A program made the translations under genes and the position numbers. Positions 1 to 7,244 of a stretch of DNA of 64,000 bases are shown here, piece after piece. The notes beneath the pieces are model-generated. The model ran no database searches. It had not been told where the DNA came from and worked only from the letters and a program-made list of their open reading frames with translations. The stretch is from DATGKG01 sp963783145 (GTDB lineage Bacteria > Desulfobacterota > Binatia > Binatales > Binataceae). Each line of letters opens with the position of its first letter. The stretch's first letter is position 1. The stretch covers positions 1,431,455 through 1,495,454 of the forward strand of contig CAWAMM010000002.1 in the NCBI GenBank assembly GCA_963783145.1, read 5' to 3'.

Positions 1-168
1 ATGAATAACGCGAGTCACAAGGACGAACACCGCCAGCCAGAAACTGTGAGGAAACCCTACGCGAAGCCCTCGTTCCGGCAGGAAAAAATCTTCGAGACCA
101 TGGCGCTATCGTGCGGCAAAGTACAAACCACCCAGTCCTCGTGCGCCCACAACCGCAAGAACTCCTGA
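1..168 (+). CDS. Candidate RiPP precursor peptide (55 aa)
   Basis: An ATG opens the window and the frame runs 55 codons to a TGA at 166-168. The N-terminal half is polar and leader-like, with a KPYAKP element at residues 18-23 and an EKIFETMALSCGK element at 28-40. The C-terminal part is short and rich in Ser, Thr and Gln, with cysteines at 38 and 48 and a final Ser55. It lies directly before, and overlaps, a run of genes for a peptidase, a kinase, a PqqD-like protein and a radical SAM/SPASM enzyme. That is where the substrate of such enzymes is normally encoded. The true start could lie left of the window. Calling it a precursor is inference from size, composition and context; no homology search was run. 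Confidence 0.6.
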   Translation: MNNASHKDEHRQPETVRKPYAKPSFRQEKIFETMALSCGKVQTTQSSCAHNRKNS

Positions 169-677
169 CCCGCGGGAGCGCAGTTGCGAACCACGCGCCT
201 TTGCGCGATCGGGCCGTATGCGAACTGATTGCTGCGTCCCTGCAGGCGGGTCATAACACGCGCATCCGGGTCACCGGGACCAGCATGCTTCCCGCCATCT
301 GGCCGCGAGACGTCCTGATGGTCAGTCCCTCAGACCAAACATCACTCATCAAAGGCAAGATCGTACTTCTTCTCCGCGATGGCCGGCTGTGCGCGCATCG
401 CGTAGTCAGCAAACTTGAGCACCAAACCGACCCGCGACTGCTCACTCGCGGCGATGCTCATACCAATTGCGATCCACCCTTCGCAGCCTCGGAAATTGTC
501 GGTACGGTAGTATCGATTAGCCGAGGTGGCCGCGAAGTGCCGATTGCTTCCTCGCCAGCCCGCAGACTGCTCTCGTTTGGCATCCGTCACTCGGATTTGA
601 TGCGACGAGCAGCCCTGAAGATTCACGCCATCCGCCGACGGTCAGGGACCGCTTCGGCCACTCAATGCCGCGCATGA
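111..677 (+). CDS. S26 signal-peptidase-like protease (SipW/ER type), soluble
   Basis: Serine protease of the S26 (signal peptidase) fold. Counting from the GTG at 111, the nucleophile motif GTSMLP places Ser58. The next block reads AHRVV with His96 where bacterial LepB has lysine, as in SipW and ER/archaeal signal peptidases. The last box, TRGDAHTNCDP, supplies Asp115 and Asp121. No hydrophobic membrane segment is visible, unlike ordinary signal peptidases, so it may be cytosolic. It probably cuts the leader of the peptide encoded just upstream, or acts as a maturation protease for this cluster. The start is uncertain: GTG 111 and GTG 141 overlap the peptide gene, and TTG 201 would clear it. 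The 3' end overlaps the kinase gene by ATGA. Confidence 0.7.
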   Translation: MRQSTNHPVLVRPQPQELLTRGSAVANHAPLRDRAVCELIAASLQAGHNTRIRVTGTSMLPAIWPRDVLMVSPSDQTSLIKGKIVLLLRDGRLCAHRVVSKLEHQTDPRLLTRGDAHTNCDPPFAASEIVGTVVSISRGGREVPIASSPARRLLSFGIRHSDLMRRAALKIHAIRRRSGTASATQCRA

Positions 678-1477
678 TCGCGGCTGGCGACCATGTGACC
701 TCGGTGGTCATCGGCGGCCTGCCGATCAACATTCAATCCGCCAATCGCGACTTCGTCAGGATGTTGGAGGCGCGCTACGCGGGATTTGTGACCGAGCCCA
801 CCGACAATGGTATCCGTCTCGATGTCGAGATTGTGCCATCGACCGGAGGCCGCGCCGACGAGGAGCTCGAAGTCCGCTACGCCGATGGTCATTGGAGGAT
901 CAATCGCGGCGATTTTCGCGCGCAATGGGATCCCGCCAGCATGCTGGGATGCGTGCGCCAGGCCGCCTATCCCTACGCGATCGACTCGGTTATGCGCATC
1001 GTGCACAGCCTGGTGCTGGCGCAGAACGGAGGATTCCTGGTGCATTCGGCGAGCGCCGTCCGCAACGGGAAAGCATTCTTGTTCTCGGGAGTATCGGGCG
1101 CGGGCAAGACCACGATTTCGCGTCTGGCGCCGCCCGACGTCACGCTGCTGACCGACGAGATCTCATACGTATGCCGCCACGGCGACGAGTATGTGGCCTT
1201 CGGTACACCCTTCGCAGGCGACCTCGGCCGAGCCGGGGAGAACATTTCCGCGCCCATCGCGGGGTTGTACTTGTTGGAGCAAGGGCGGCACAATCATGCG
1301 GACCGGATCGGCGCGGCAGACGCGGCGCGACGATTGCTCCGTAACGTGCTCTTTTTTGCCGACGACAGCGGACTCGTCGAGGGCCTGTTTCGTACGATCT
1401 GCGAATTCGTTTCGCGAGTGCCGGTCTATGAGCTGACCTTTCGCCCGGAGCCCGAGGTGTGGGACCTGATTCGATGA
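674..1477 (+). CDS. HprK-like kinase of a peptide-modification cluster
   Basis: P-loop protein related to the C-terminal domain of HPr kinase/phosphorylase. The Walker A motif GVSGAGKTT lies near residues 139-147, after a long N-terminal part without obvious motifs. It is followed by a DE pair (TDEIS) and a GTPFAGD segment typical of HprK-related proteins. Such kinases are known beside PqqD-like genes, and HprK homologues in lasso-peptide clusters phosphorylate the C-terminal serine of the precursor. The ATG at 674 overlaps the previous stop as ATGA and is preferred over 665. The 3' end overlaps the next gene in the same way, so translation is probably coupled. The substrate is inferred, not shown. 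Confidence 0.7.
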   Translation: MIAAGDHVTSVVIGGLPINIQSANRDFVRMLEARYAGFVTEPTDNGIRLDVEIVPSTGGRADEELEVRYADGHWRINRGDFRAQWDPASMLGCVRQAAYPYAIDSVMRIVHSLVLAQNGGFLVHSASAVRNGKAFLFSGVSGAGKTTISRLAPPDVTLLTDEISYVCRHGDEYVAFGTPFAGDLGRAGENISAPIAGLYLLEQGRHNHADRIGAADAARRLLRNVLFFADDSGLVEGLFRTICEFVSRVPVYELTFRPEPEVWDLIR

Positions 1478-1776
1478 GCGAAAAGTACATCAAACCGAGC
1501 CGCGACATCGCGGCGCGCATGCTGGCCGACGAGATGGTGGTCATGTCGGTCAAGGATTCGCGCGTGTTCAGCCTCAACGCCACCGCGAGCGCGATTTGGA
1601 GCGCCGCCGATGGCGCCACTCCGCTGCGGGAAATCGTACTGCGCAAAGTCGTCGCGGAGTTCGAGGTCGACCCCGAGACCGCGTATCAGGACGCGCTGGC
1701 GCTGGTCGAGGAACTCGCGCTGGCAGGTATCCTGATGCTGGCGGACCATCCGATTGGGCCCATTGGACAGGGATAG
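1474..1776 (+). CDS. PqqD-like RiPP recognition protein
   Basis: Small protein of 100 residues with the PqqD pattern: an N-terminal beta-rich part (PSRDIAARMLADEMVVMS) followed by VFSLNATASAIWSAADGATPLREI and a C-terminal helical wing. PqqD-like proteins bind the leader of a ribosomal peptide and present it to the partner radical SAM enzyme. The start at 1474 forms an ATGA overlap with the kinase stop; the longer frame from 1459 lies inside that gene. The radical SAM gene begins 3 bases after the stop, as expected for a recognition protein and enzyme pair. Confidence 0.8.
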   Translation: MSEKYIKPSRDIAARMLADEMVVMSVKDSRVFSLNATASAIWSAADGATPLREIVLRKVVAEFEVDPETAYQDALALVEELALAGILMLADHPIGPIGQG

Positions 1777-1779
1777 CGC

Positions 1780-2847
1780 ATGAGCACGATCCTCGAAGAC
1801 CTCAATTCCAAGGCGATCCAGCTCGGAATCCCCCTCGGGGTTCATCTGGATGTCACCTGGCGCTGCAACGAACGCTGCGTCCATTGCTACCTCGATCACG
1901 ACGACCTCGGCGAGCTGACCTACGCCGAGATCGAAGACCTGATGAACCAGATGGCGGCCGCGGGGGTTTTCTTCCTGACCATCAGCGGCGGCGAGCCGCT
2001 GCTGCGCAAGGACCTCTTCGATATCATCCGCCGCGCGCGCGAGTTGATGTTCAACGTCAAGCTCAAGACCAACGCCATCCTGATTGGGGAAAAAGAAGCC
2101 GCGTTGATTCGCGAACTGGGAGTGGAGTCGGTTCAGGTCAGCATCTACTCGCATCGACCCGAGGTTCACGACGCGATCACTAAGGTGAAGGGCTCGCTGG
2201 CTCGTTCGCTCGACGCGATCCGCTTTATGGTCTCGCGCGGGCTGAAGGTCATTATCGCCAACGTCGTCATGAAACAGACCCGCTTCGATTATCCGGGCGT
2301 GCAAAAGCTGGCCGCGGAGCTCGGCGCTACGTTTACCGTAGATCCGACCATCACCCCGCACATCAATGGTGACCGCTCGTTGCTGCGTCTCAATATCGAC
2401 CGCGATGCGCTGCGCGAAATCATGAACGACAAAACCATCACCGGCGGCGAGGACCAATTCATCGCGGTCGCCCCCGGCGCCGACGAGGATGCGATGGACG
2501 GCATCCCGTGCAGCGCCGCGCATAGCGCGTTGTACGTGTCGCCTTATGGCGACGTCTATCCATGCGTGCAATTTCCGTTGCCCAGCGGCAACGTCCGGCA
2601 GCAGAAGTTCATCGACATCTGGAAACATTCGCCCCAGCTCGAAGAGGTTCGCTCGATCAGGTCCCGCGACCTTCCGGTTTGCTCGAGCTGCGCGCATGTC
2701 AGCGGATGCAGCCGCTGCCCCGGTCTGGCTTACATGGAAGGGAGCATGCGCGGTCCGTCAACTGCGGATTGCGAGAAATCCTTCGCCAAAACCAACATTC
2801 CCACCGCCAATATGCTGCGTAAGGCGGCAGCCCTGGCCGATCGATAA
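1780..2847 (+). CDS. Radical SAM/SPASM peptide-modifying enzyme
   Basis: Radical SAM protein of 355 residues. The CxxxCxxC triad for the SAM-binding cluster is Cys29, Cys33 and Cys36 (WRCNERCVHCY), followed by the GGEPLLRKD motif. The C-terminus is a SPASM domain with cysteines near 244, 262, 301, 304, 310, 313 and 331 that would hold two auxiliary Fe-S clusters. PqqE, the mycofactocin maturase and thioether-forming enzymes share this layout and work with a PqqD-like partner, here the gene immediately upstream. The candidate substrate has two cysteines, so a thioether or a C-C link is possible. The chemistry cannot be read from the sequence. Confidence 0.85.
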   Translation: MSTILEDLNSKAIQLGIPLGVHLDVTWRCNERCVHCYLDHDDLGELTYAEIEDLMNQMAAAGVFFLTISGGEPLLRKDLFDIIRRARELMFNVKLKTNAILIGEKEAALIRELGVESVQVSIYSHRPEVHDAITKVKGSLARSLDAIRFMVSRGLKVIIANVVMKQTRFDYPGVQKLAAELGATFTVDPTITPHINGDRSLLRLNIDRDALREIMNDKTITGGEDQFIAVAPGADEDAMDGIPCSAAHSALYVSPYGDVYPCVQFPLPSGNVRQQKFIDIWKHSPQLEEVRSIRSRDLPVCSSCAHVSGCSRCPGLAYMEGSMRGPSTADCEKSFAKTNIPTANMLRKAAALADR

Positions 2848-2870
2848 TCCACCATCGCGCTGAGGCTGCA

Positions 2871-3815
2871 CTAGAGCCTGGCACAATGCTCCCGATACCA
2901 CTCGATGGTCTTGATGAGGCCGGTGCGAAAGTCGGTCTGCGCGCGGAAGCCAAATTCGCGCTCTGCCTTTGAGACATCCAGGCATCGGCGAGGCTGCCCG
3001 TCGGGTTTGCTCGGGTCCCATCGCAGATCGCCGCGAAAGCCGGTGAGTTCCCTAATCAACTCGGCCAGCGCCCGGATACTGATTTCGCGCCCCGCGCCGA
3101 TATTGATGGGTTCGGGCTTGTTGTAATGCTGGGTTGCCATCACGATCGCGCGCGCGCAGTCTTCCACATATAGAAACTCGCGGCTGGGGGTGCCGGTGCC
3201 CCACAGGTTGATGTGATCGGCGCCGGTGTGGATGGCGTCGAAGCACTGCTTAATCAAGGCGGGAATGACATGCGATTTTTCCGGATCGAAAGAATCGCCT
3301 GGGCCATAAAGATTCACCAGCAGCAGGTTGATCGAGTTGAGGCCGTACTGCTGCCGGTAAGCCTGCGTCTGCACCAGCATCGCTTTCTTCGCGATTCCGT
3401 AGGGCGCGTTGGTCTCCTCCGGATAACCGTTCCAGAGATCCTCCTCGCGAAACGGGACCGGGGTGAATTTCGGATAGGCGCAGACGGTGCCGATCGCGAC
3501 CACCTTTTCCACCTGATGGAGCCGCGCCTGCTCGATCACCTCGACGCTCATCATCAGGTTGTCGTAGAAAAATCTGCCCGGATTGGCGCGATTGGCACCG
3601 ATGCCGCCGACCACCGCCGCTAGATGAATCACGACTTCAGGACGACTGTCACGGAACAAGCGCGCGGCCTCGGCGGGGTTGCGGAGGTCATATTCGCTGG
3701 AGCGAAAGACGAAAAGATTTCTGCAGCCGATCCGCTTGAGATCCGCCACGACATTGCTGCCGAGGAAACCGGCGCCGCCGGTAATCAGGATTCTCTTGGC
3801 GATGAGCGAATCCAT
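2871..3815 (-). CDS. fcl: GDP-L-fucose synthase-like NAD(P)-dependent epimerase/reductase
   Basis: Extended SDR of 314 residues. It has the N-terminal nucleotide-binding loop TGGAGFLGS and the catalytic YxxxK (YGIAKK). The segment VVGGIGANRANPGRFFYDN is characteristic of GDP-4-keto-6-deoxymannose 3,5-epimerase/4-reductase. The family makes GDP-L-fucose for surface glycans. It faces the peptide operon tail to tail with about 20 bases between stops. No gmd or glycosyltransferase cluster is visible nearby, so the exact nucleotide sugar is not certain. Confidence 0.75.
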   Translation of the reverse strand: MDSLIAKRILITGGAGFLGSNVVADLKRIGCRNLFVFRSSEYDLRNPAEAARLFRDSRPEVVIHLAAVVGGIGANRANPGRFFYDNLMMSVEVIEQARLHQVEKVVAIGTVCAYPKFTPVPFREEDLWNGYPEETNAPYGIAKKAMLVQTQAYRQQYGLNSINLLLVNLYGPGDSFDPEKSHVIPALIKQCFDAIHTGADHINLWGTGTPSREFLYVEDCARAIVMATQHYNKPEPINIGAGREISIRALAELIRELTGFRGDLRWDPSKPDGQPRRCLDVSKAEREFGFRAQTDFRTGLIKTIEWYREHCARL

Positions 3816-4001
3816 CTGGCAATTACGTTCGATCCACAGGATTTAGAAAGTCTGGCCCTTAAAGGCTACCTAGAGAGCGCGCCGGCGTTCCGGCACAGGC
3901 TCATCGCAAGAATAATCGCCAAGGCTGAAATCCATCTCCATCCAACCCGGACACGCGAATTTGATTGCTCCATCTAACTGTTCCCCCTTCAAAAAATCCC
4001 T

Positions 4002-4033
4002 CTCGAAAAGTCTTCCCACTCGAAAAGTCTTCG
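4002..4033. repeat. Short direct repeat beside tRNA-Leu
   Basis: A 14-base unit, CTCGAAAAGTCTTC, occurs twice 17 bases apart (about 4002 and 4019), ending just before the 3' end of the tRNA-Leu gene. The remaining intergenic sequence from 3816 holds no recognisable gene. Confidence 0.6.
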
Positions 4034-4034
4034 A

Positions 4035-4118
4035 TGGTGCGAGAGGGGGGACTTGAACCCCCACGCCTTGCGGCACCGGATCCTAAGTCCGGCGCGTCTG
4101 CCGTTCCGCCACTCTCGC
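4035..4118 (-). tRNA. tRNA-Leu (anticodon UAG)
   Basis: On the minus strand the sequence folds as a class II tRNA. The acceptor is GCGAGAG paired with CTCTCGC. The anticodon stem CCGGA/TCCGG encloses the loop CTTAGGA with anticodon TAG. A long variable arm is present, and GGTTCAAGTCC is the T loop. The CCA end is encoded (4035-4037). The UAG anticodon and long variable arm identify leucine. Confidence 0.95.
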
Positions 4119-4204
4119 GTTGCGCGACCATATTAGCGCGATCGCGCGAATACGAGGGTCATTTTTCGGGCTGCGGCTGTCAAGTAGCGGAGGGGAATTA
4201 GCGA

Positions 4205-4570
4205 TCAGCGTTTCGGCTGGGGAGCCCTTCCCTGCTCCGATGCAGCGGAAGGTTTTCTCGCGACGGTCGAAGGCGATCTTTTTATGTGGCCGTCGGTCTT
4301 TGCGTCCCCGTGCCCATCGAGGTGGCCGTCGGTCTTTGCGTCCCCGTGGCCATCCAAGTGGCCGTCGCCGTCACCATCGGTGGCGGCGCGCATGGCTTGG
4401 GTGGATTTGCCGTCGGCCATCCAACGACCGATCTCATCAAGATCGAAGCGCCATACGCGCCCGATTTTGAATCCGGGCAGGCTGCCGCTTTTCAACAAAC
4501 GATAAATTGTGATCCGGTGGACGTTAAGATGCTCGGCCAGTTCGGAGACAGTCAGAATTTTTTTTGCCAT
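4205..4570 (-). CDS. Excisionase-family (MerR-like) HTH protein with repeat tail
   Basis: Protein of 121 residues. Residues 5-55 form a winged-helix domain of the excisionase/HTH_17 family: LTVSELAEHLNVHRITIYRLL, then LPGFKIGRVWRFDLDEI. The remainder is low-complexity, with a 12-residue unit, DGHLDGHGDAKT, present twice and followed by a basic Ser/Lys/Arg tail. Such proteins are usually small DNA-binding regulators; the family name does not imply that an integrase is present, and none was found. The start follows a short run of A, and the protein lies close to the tRNA-Leu gene. Confidence 0.75.
   Translation of the reverse strand: MAKKILTVSELAEHLNVHRITIYRLLKSGSLPGFKIGRVWRFDLDEIGRWMADGKSTQAMRAATDGDGDGHLDGHGDAKTDGHLDGHGDAKTDGHIKRSPSTVARKPSAASEQGRAPQPKR
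4286..4357. repeat. 36-base tandem repeat inside the HTH gene
   Basis: Two nearly identical 36-base units (4286-4321 and 4322-4357), with the start of a third, all in frame with the HTH gene on the minus strand. They encode a repeated Asp-Gly-His-rich segment. Being in frame and a multiple of three, the repeat can change copy number without breaking the gene. Confidence 0.85.
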
Positions 4571-4963
4571 GGTTTCGTCCCGCTCGCAAAGATTTAGGTT
4601 CGCGAGCGGTCGTCAAGTGGGCTCGGGGAGGACCTAAAATGTCCATCTACAATTTGAAAATCTGTTTCGGGCAATCAGTGGAGCTATTGCGAATCTACGC
4701 TTTAATGAATCTACGTCAAGCTTAAAGTTGTCATAATTGCTTAAATGTTAACATGGGCATATATATGCACGTCATAGATATAATCATCGGAAAATTTGCG
4801 CCGTGCTATTCGGCTACCCTGAGAGCATCTGAGTGATTTTCGGCGCTGCCAGATTTTCCTGATGAGGAACGTATCAACGCCGGTTTTGCAAAATCGGACG
4901 CCGATTCGACGGCGCAAGAAGCGAGTATCTTCTGTATCGGACACTGTATAAAATAAGACGAAT
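4571..4963. other. AT-rich intergenic region with two adjacent palindromes
   Basis: About 390 bases without a convincing gene and clearly richer in A+T than the flanks. It contains the palindromes ATGTTAACAT (4745-4754) and GCATATATATGC (4757-4768), only two bases apart. This may be the divergent promoter region for the HTH gene and the DsbA-like gene. The palindromes are operator-like, but their regulator is unknown. Confidence 0.4.
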
Positions 4964-6016
4964 ATGCATCATGTAGCGCGCACCGGGGTGCGCCGGAGCT
5001 TCCTTTCCGGCGCGTTTTTTTGTGCCTTCGCCCTCACTTTGATGGCGTCGGTTTCGATCGCGGCTGATTCCGGTCAGGTGGTGGCCACCGTCGGCAATCA
5101 CAAGATTACCGAGAAGGAGCTCGACGCAAAGATCAAGCCTCAACTGGCCGCGATGGAAAGCCAGGTCTATGAGCTGAAGGTCCAGGCCATCAAATCGATG
5201 GCCGATGACTACGTTCTCGAACAGGCCGCGAAAAAGGAAAACCTGACGCCCGAGGCCTATCTCAAAAAGCATCTGGCGGGTAAGCCGGTGACCGAGACCG
5301 ATGCGAAGCTGTTTTACGATCAGCACAAGGAAATCCAGCAGCGCTACCCCAAGTATGACGAGATTAAGGATCGCCTGACCCAGGCGCTCGAGGCGCAGCG
5401 GTACGAGCAGGAGCGCGCCGCCCTGATCGATCAACTGCGCAAGGATCATCCGGTCACCGTGATGTTGACCGCGCCGCGTATCCAGGTGAAGACCGCCGGT
5501 CATCCCGAGATCGGAAGCAAGGATGCGCCGGTGACTATCGTCGAGTTCTCGGATTTCCAATGTCCCTTCTGCGGTCGTGCGGAACCCACTCTCAAGCAGG
5601 TGCGCGAGAAATACGGCGACAAGGTCCGGCTGATCTACCTGGATTTTCCGCTCGGGATTCACGATCACGCGATCGATGCCGCATCGGCCGGGCGCTGCGC
5701 CGGCGAGCAGGGCAAATTCTGGCAGTTTCATGACGCGATGTTCGCCGATCAATCCAAGCTCACGCCTGCCGACTTGAAGGCGGATGCGAAAAAGCTGGGC
5801 CTCGATACGGCGAAGTTTGATGATTGCCTCGACAAGGGCAAGTACAAGGCCGCCATCGAAGCCGACCTGACCCAAGGGAAGGATCTCGGCATCGATGGCA
5901 CCCCGGCATTCTTCATCAACGGGCGTCCGCTCACCGGCGCGCAGCCGTTCGACAAGTTTCAGACCACCATCGACGAGGAGTTGTCCTCGGGCCAGAAGCA
6001 GGCCAGCGCCAACTAG
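4964..6016 (+). CDS. Exported DsbA-family thiol oxidoreductase with N-terminal helical domain
   Basis: Protein of 350 residues with an N-terminal signal peptide: an Arg-rich start, then a hydrophobic stretch to about residue 34. Residues 35-165 resemble the helical SurA/PpiC-associated N-domain (VVATVGNHKITEKELDAKI). From about 178 a thioredoxin-fold DsbA/BdbD domain follows, with the redox motif CPFC at 200-203 and the cis-proline segment GTPAFFING near 310. It probably forms or rearranges disulfides in the periplasm. The chaperone-like N-domain is common in this branch of DsbA proteins. Confidence 0.85.
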   Translation: MHHVARTGVRRSFLSGAFFCAFALTLMASVSIAADSGQVVATVGNHKITEKELDAKIKPQLAAMESQVYELKVQAIKSMADDYVLEQAAKKENLTPEAYLKKHLAGKPVTETDAKLFYDQHKEIQQRYPKYDEIKDRLTQALEAQRYEQERAALIDQLRKDHPVTVMLTAPRIQVKTAGHPEIGSKDAPVTIVEFSDFQCPFCGRAEPTLKQVREKYGDKVRLIYLDFPLGIHDHAIDAASAGRCAGEQGKFWQFHDAMFADQSKLTPADLKADAKKLGLDTAKFDDCLDKGKYKAAIEADLTQGKDLGIDGTPAFFINGRPLTGAQPFDKFQTTIDEELSSGQKQASAN

Positions 6017-6066
6017 CCGCGCACCGCGGCGCTGACGCGAAGATTGGTGAACGCGAGGCGCAGGTC

Positions 6067-6540
6067 ATGCAGCAGGGCATCGACGAGACCAACATTCCCC
6101 GGATTGAGGGCGCGAAGATCGCGATCCTCAAGTCGCGCTGGTATCCGGAGGTCGTCGAATCGCTTGCGGAGGCCTGCCGAACCGCGCCGGCGAAGGCAGG
6201 CTGCTCAGCGGTGTCCGAGCATACGCTGCCCGGCGCGTTCGAGCTGCCATTCGCCGTGCATCATCTCGTCTGTAAGCTCGGCCAACGCTTCGATGCAATC
6301 ATCTGCCTGGGCGTGATCCTGAAAGGCGAGACCTTCCATTTTAAAATGATCACCCCGGAGGTGTTCGCCAGTCTCGCGCGGCTTGGCCGCGAAATCGACA
6401 TTCCGATCATCGTCGAGATTCTGCCCGTGCTCGAGCTCCGTCACGCGGTCGAGCGTGCAGGCAAGGACGAGTTCAACGAGGGTCTGGCCGCGGCCTCGGC
6501 GGCCGCCGAGATTATCGCGTGGCGCCGATCGACCCGGTGA
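6067..6540 (+). CDS. ribH: 6,7-dimethyl-8-ribityllumazine synthase homologue
   Basis: Protein of 157 residues counted from the ATG at 6067, the usual length of lumazine synthase; a longer open frame extends upstream inside the DsbA-like gene. Lumazine synthase landmarks are present: the SRW substrate-stacking site at 23-25, PGAFELP at 55-61, GVILKGETFHF with the catalytic-type His91, and ERAG with Arg130. The enzyme condenses the two riboflavin precursors. The segment before ERAG (VEILPVLELRHAV) departs from the usual TVNTEEQA pattern, so a specialised paralogue is possible. It overlaps the deaminase gene downstream. Confidence 0.75.
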   Translation: MQQGIDETNIPRIEGAKIAILKSRWYPEVVESLAEACRTAPAKAGCSAVSEHTLPGAFELPFAVHHLVCKLGQRFDAIICLGVILKGETFHFKMITPEVFASLARLGREIDIPIIVEILPVLELRHAVERAGKDEFNEGLAAASAAAEIIAWRRSTR

Positions 6541-7190
6541 TCGTGACCGCAGACGACTACTGGTTATCGCTGCAAGAGCCGTGGCGGACGGCAGTCACCC
6601 TCGCGTGGGAGGCCTACCTCGGCGGCAACGTAGGAATTGGCGCGGTTCTGACTGATCCTCGCGGACGTGTGGTGACGGTTGGACGAAATCGTGGATCAGA
6701 CACGGAGGCGCCGCCGGGCAGGCTGCGCGCGACACCCATCGCCCACGCCGAGCTTGATGTCCTGGGGCACTTGGGGCCGGGCGACTATCGACGCCACACG
6801 CTGTGGACCACACTCGAACCCTGCCCGCTCTGTTCCATGGCCATCATCATGAGCAACGTGGGGAACGTGGCTTTTGCAGCAAGCGACCGGCTCTGGCACG
6901 ACATCTCCAGGCTTACGGAACTCAATGAATTCATCGCCAGCCGGTGGCCGGTCCGGCGCGGACCACTGGGCGGCGCCGTTTCCGTCTTCTGTGAATTGCT
7001 TCCCCTGCTTTGGTTTCTGGAGCATAAGCCGAGTGGAAGTGTGGTCGCGATGTACCAAAGCCAGCATCCACGACTGCTGGTGCTCGCTGAGGCCCTTCGC
7101 AAAGATGCCCGATTGATCGCGCTCAGGCACGCTTCGGTCACTGTTGCTCTGAGTCAACTTTGGACCGATCTCACGGCGATCGGATGTTGA
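6519..7190 (+). CDS. Nucleoside/cytosine deaminase-family protein
   Basis: Zinc-dependent deaminase fold. Counting from 6519, His76-Ala-Glu78 and Pro101-Cys102-x-x-Cys105 give the metal site and the proton shuttle. The motif PCPLC resembles TadA and guanine or cytosine deaminases more than RibD, whose motif carries an extra GRTPPC. About 80 residues follow the domain without a recognisable motif. The start is open: GTG 6519 overlaps ribH by 22 bases, and GTG 6537 gives a GTGA overlap. Adjacency to ribH could suggest a flavin or pterin role, but the motif does not prove it. Confidence 0.7.
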   Translation: MAPIDPVIVTADDYWLSLQEPWRTAVTLAWEAYLGGNVGIGAVLTDPRGRVVTVGRNRGSDTEAPPGRLRATPIAHAELDVLGHLGPGDYRRHTLWTTLEPCPLCSMAIIMSNVGNVAFAASDRLWHDISRLTELNEFIASRWPVRRGPLGGAVSVFCELLPLLWFLEHKPSGSVVAMYQSQHPRLLVLAEALRKDARLIALRHASVTVALSQLWTDLTAIGC

Positions 7191-7244
7191 GGGAATCCTG
7201 CCCGTGGCGGCCTCGACGGTGCGAGAACGCCGGCTCCTGAAACG

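Noticed and set aside
1426..2697. Long minus-strand frame of 423 codons
   Set aside because: Antisense shadow of the PqqD and radical SAM genes; composition is that of reversed GC-rich codons and no family motif is seen.
4286..4357. Tandem repeat as a CRISPR array
   Set aside because: Units are directly adjacent with no spacers and lie in frame inside a coding sequence.
4741..4944. Minus-strand 67-codon frame
   Set aside because: No ribosome site, unusual composition, and it covers the palindromes and AT-rich gap.
4035..4963. Integrative element at tRNA-Leu
   Set aside because: The excisionase-like HTH is on the 5' side of the tRNA, and no integrase or duplicated tRNA 3' end was found.
6017..6066. 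FMN riboswitch before ribH
   Set aside because: Only 50 bases separate the genes and none of the conserved RFN helices is seen.
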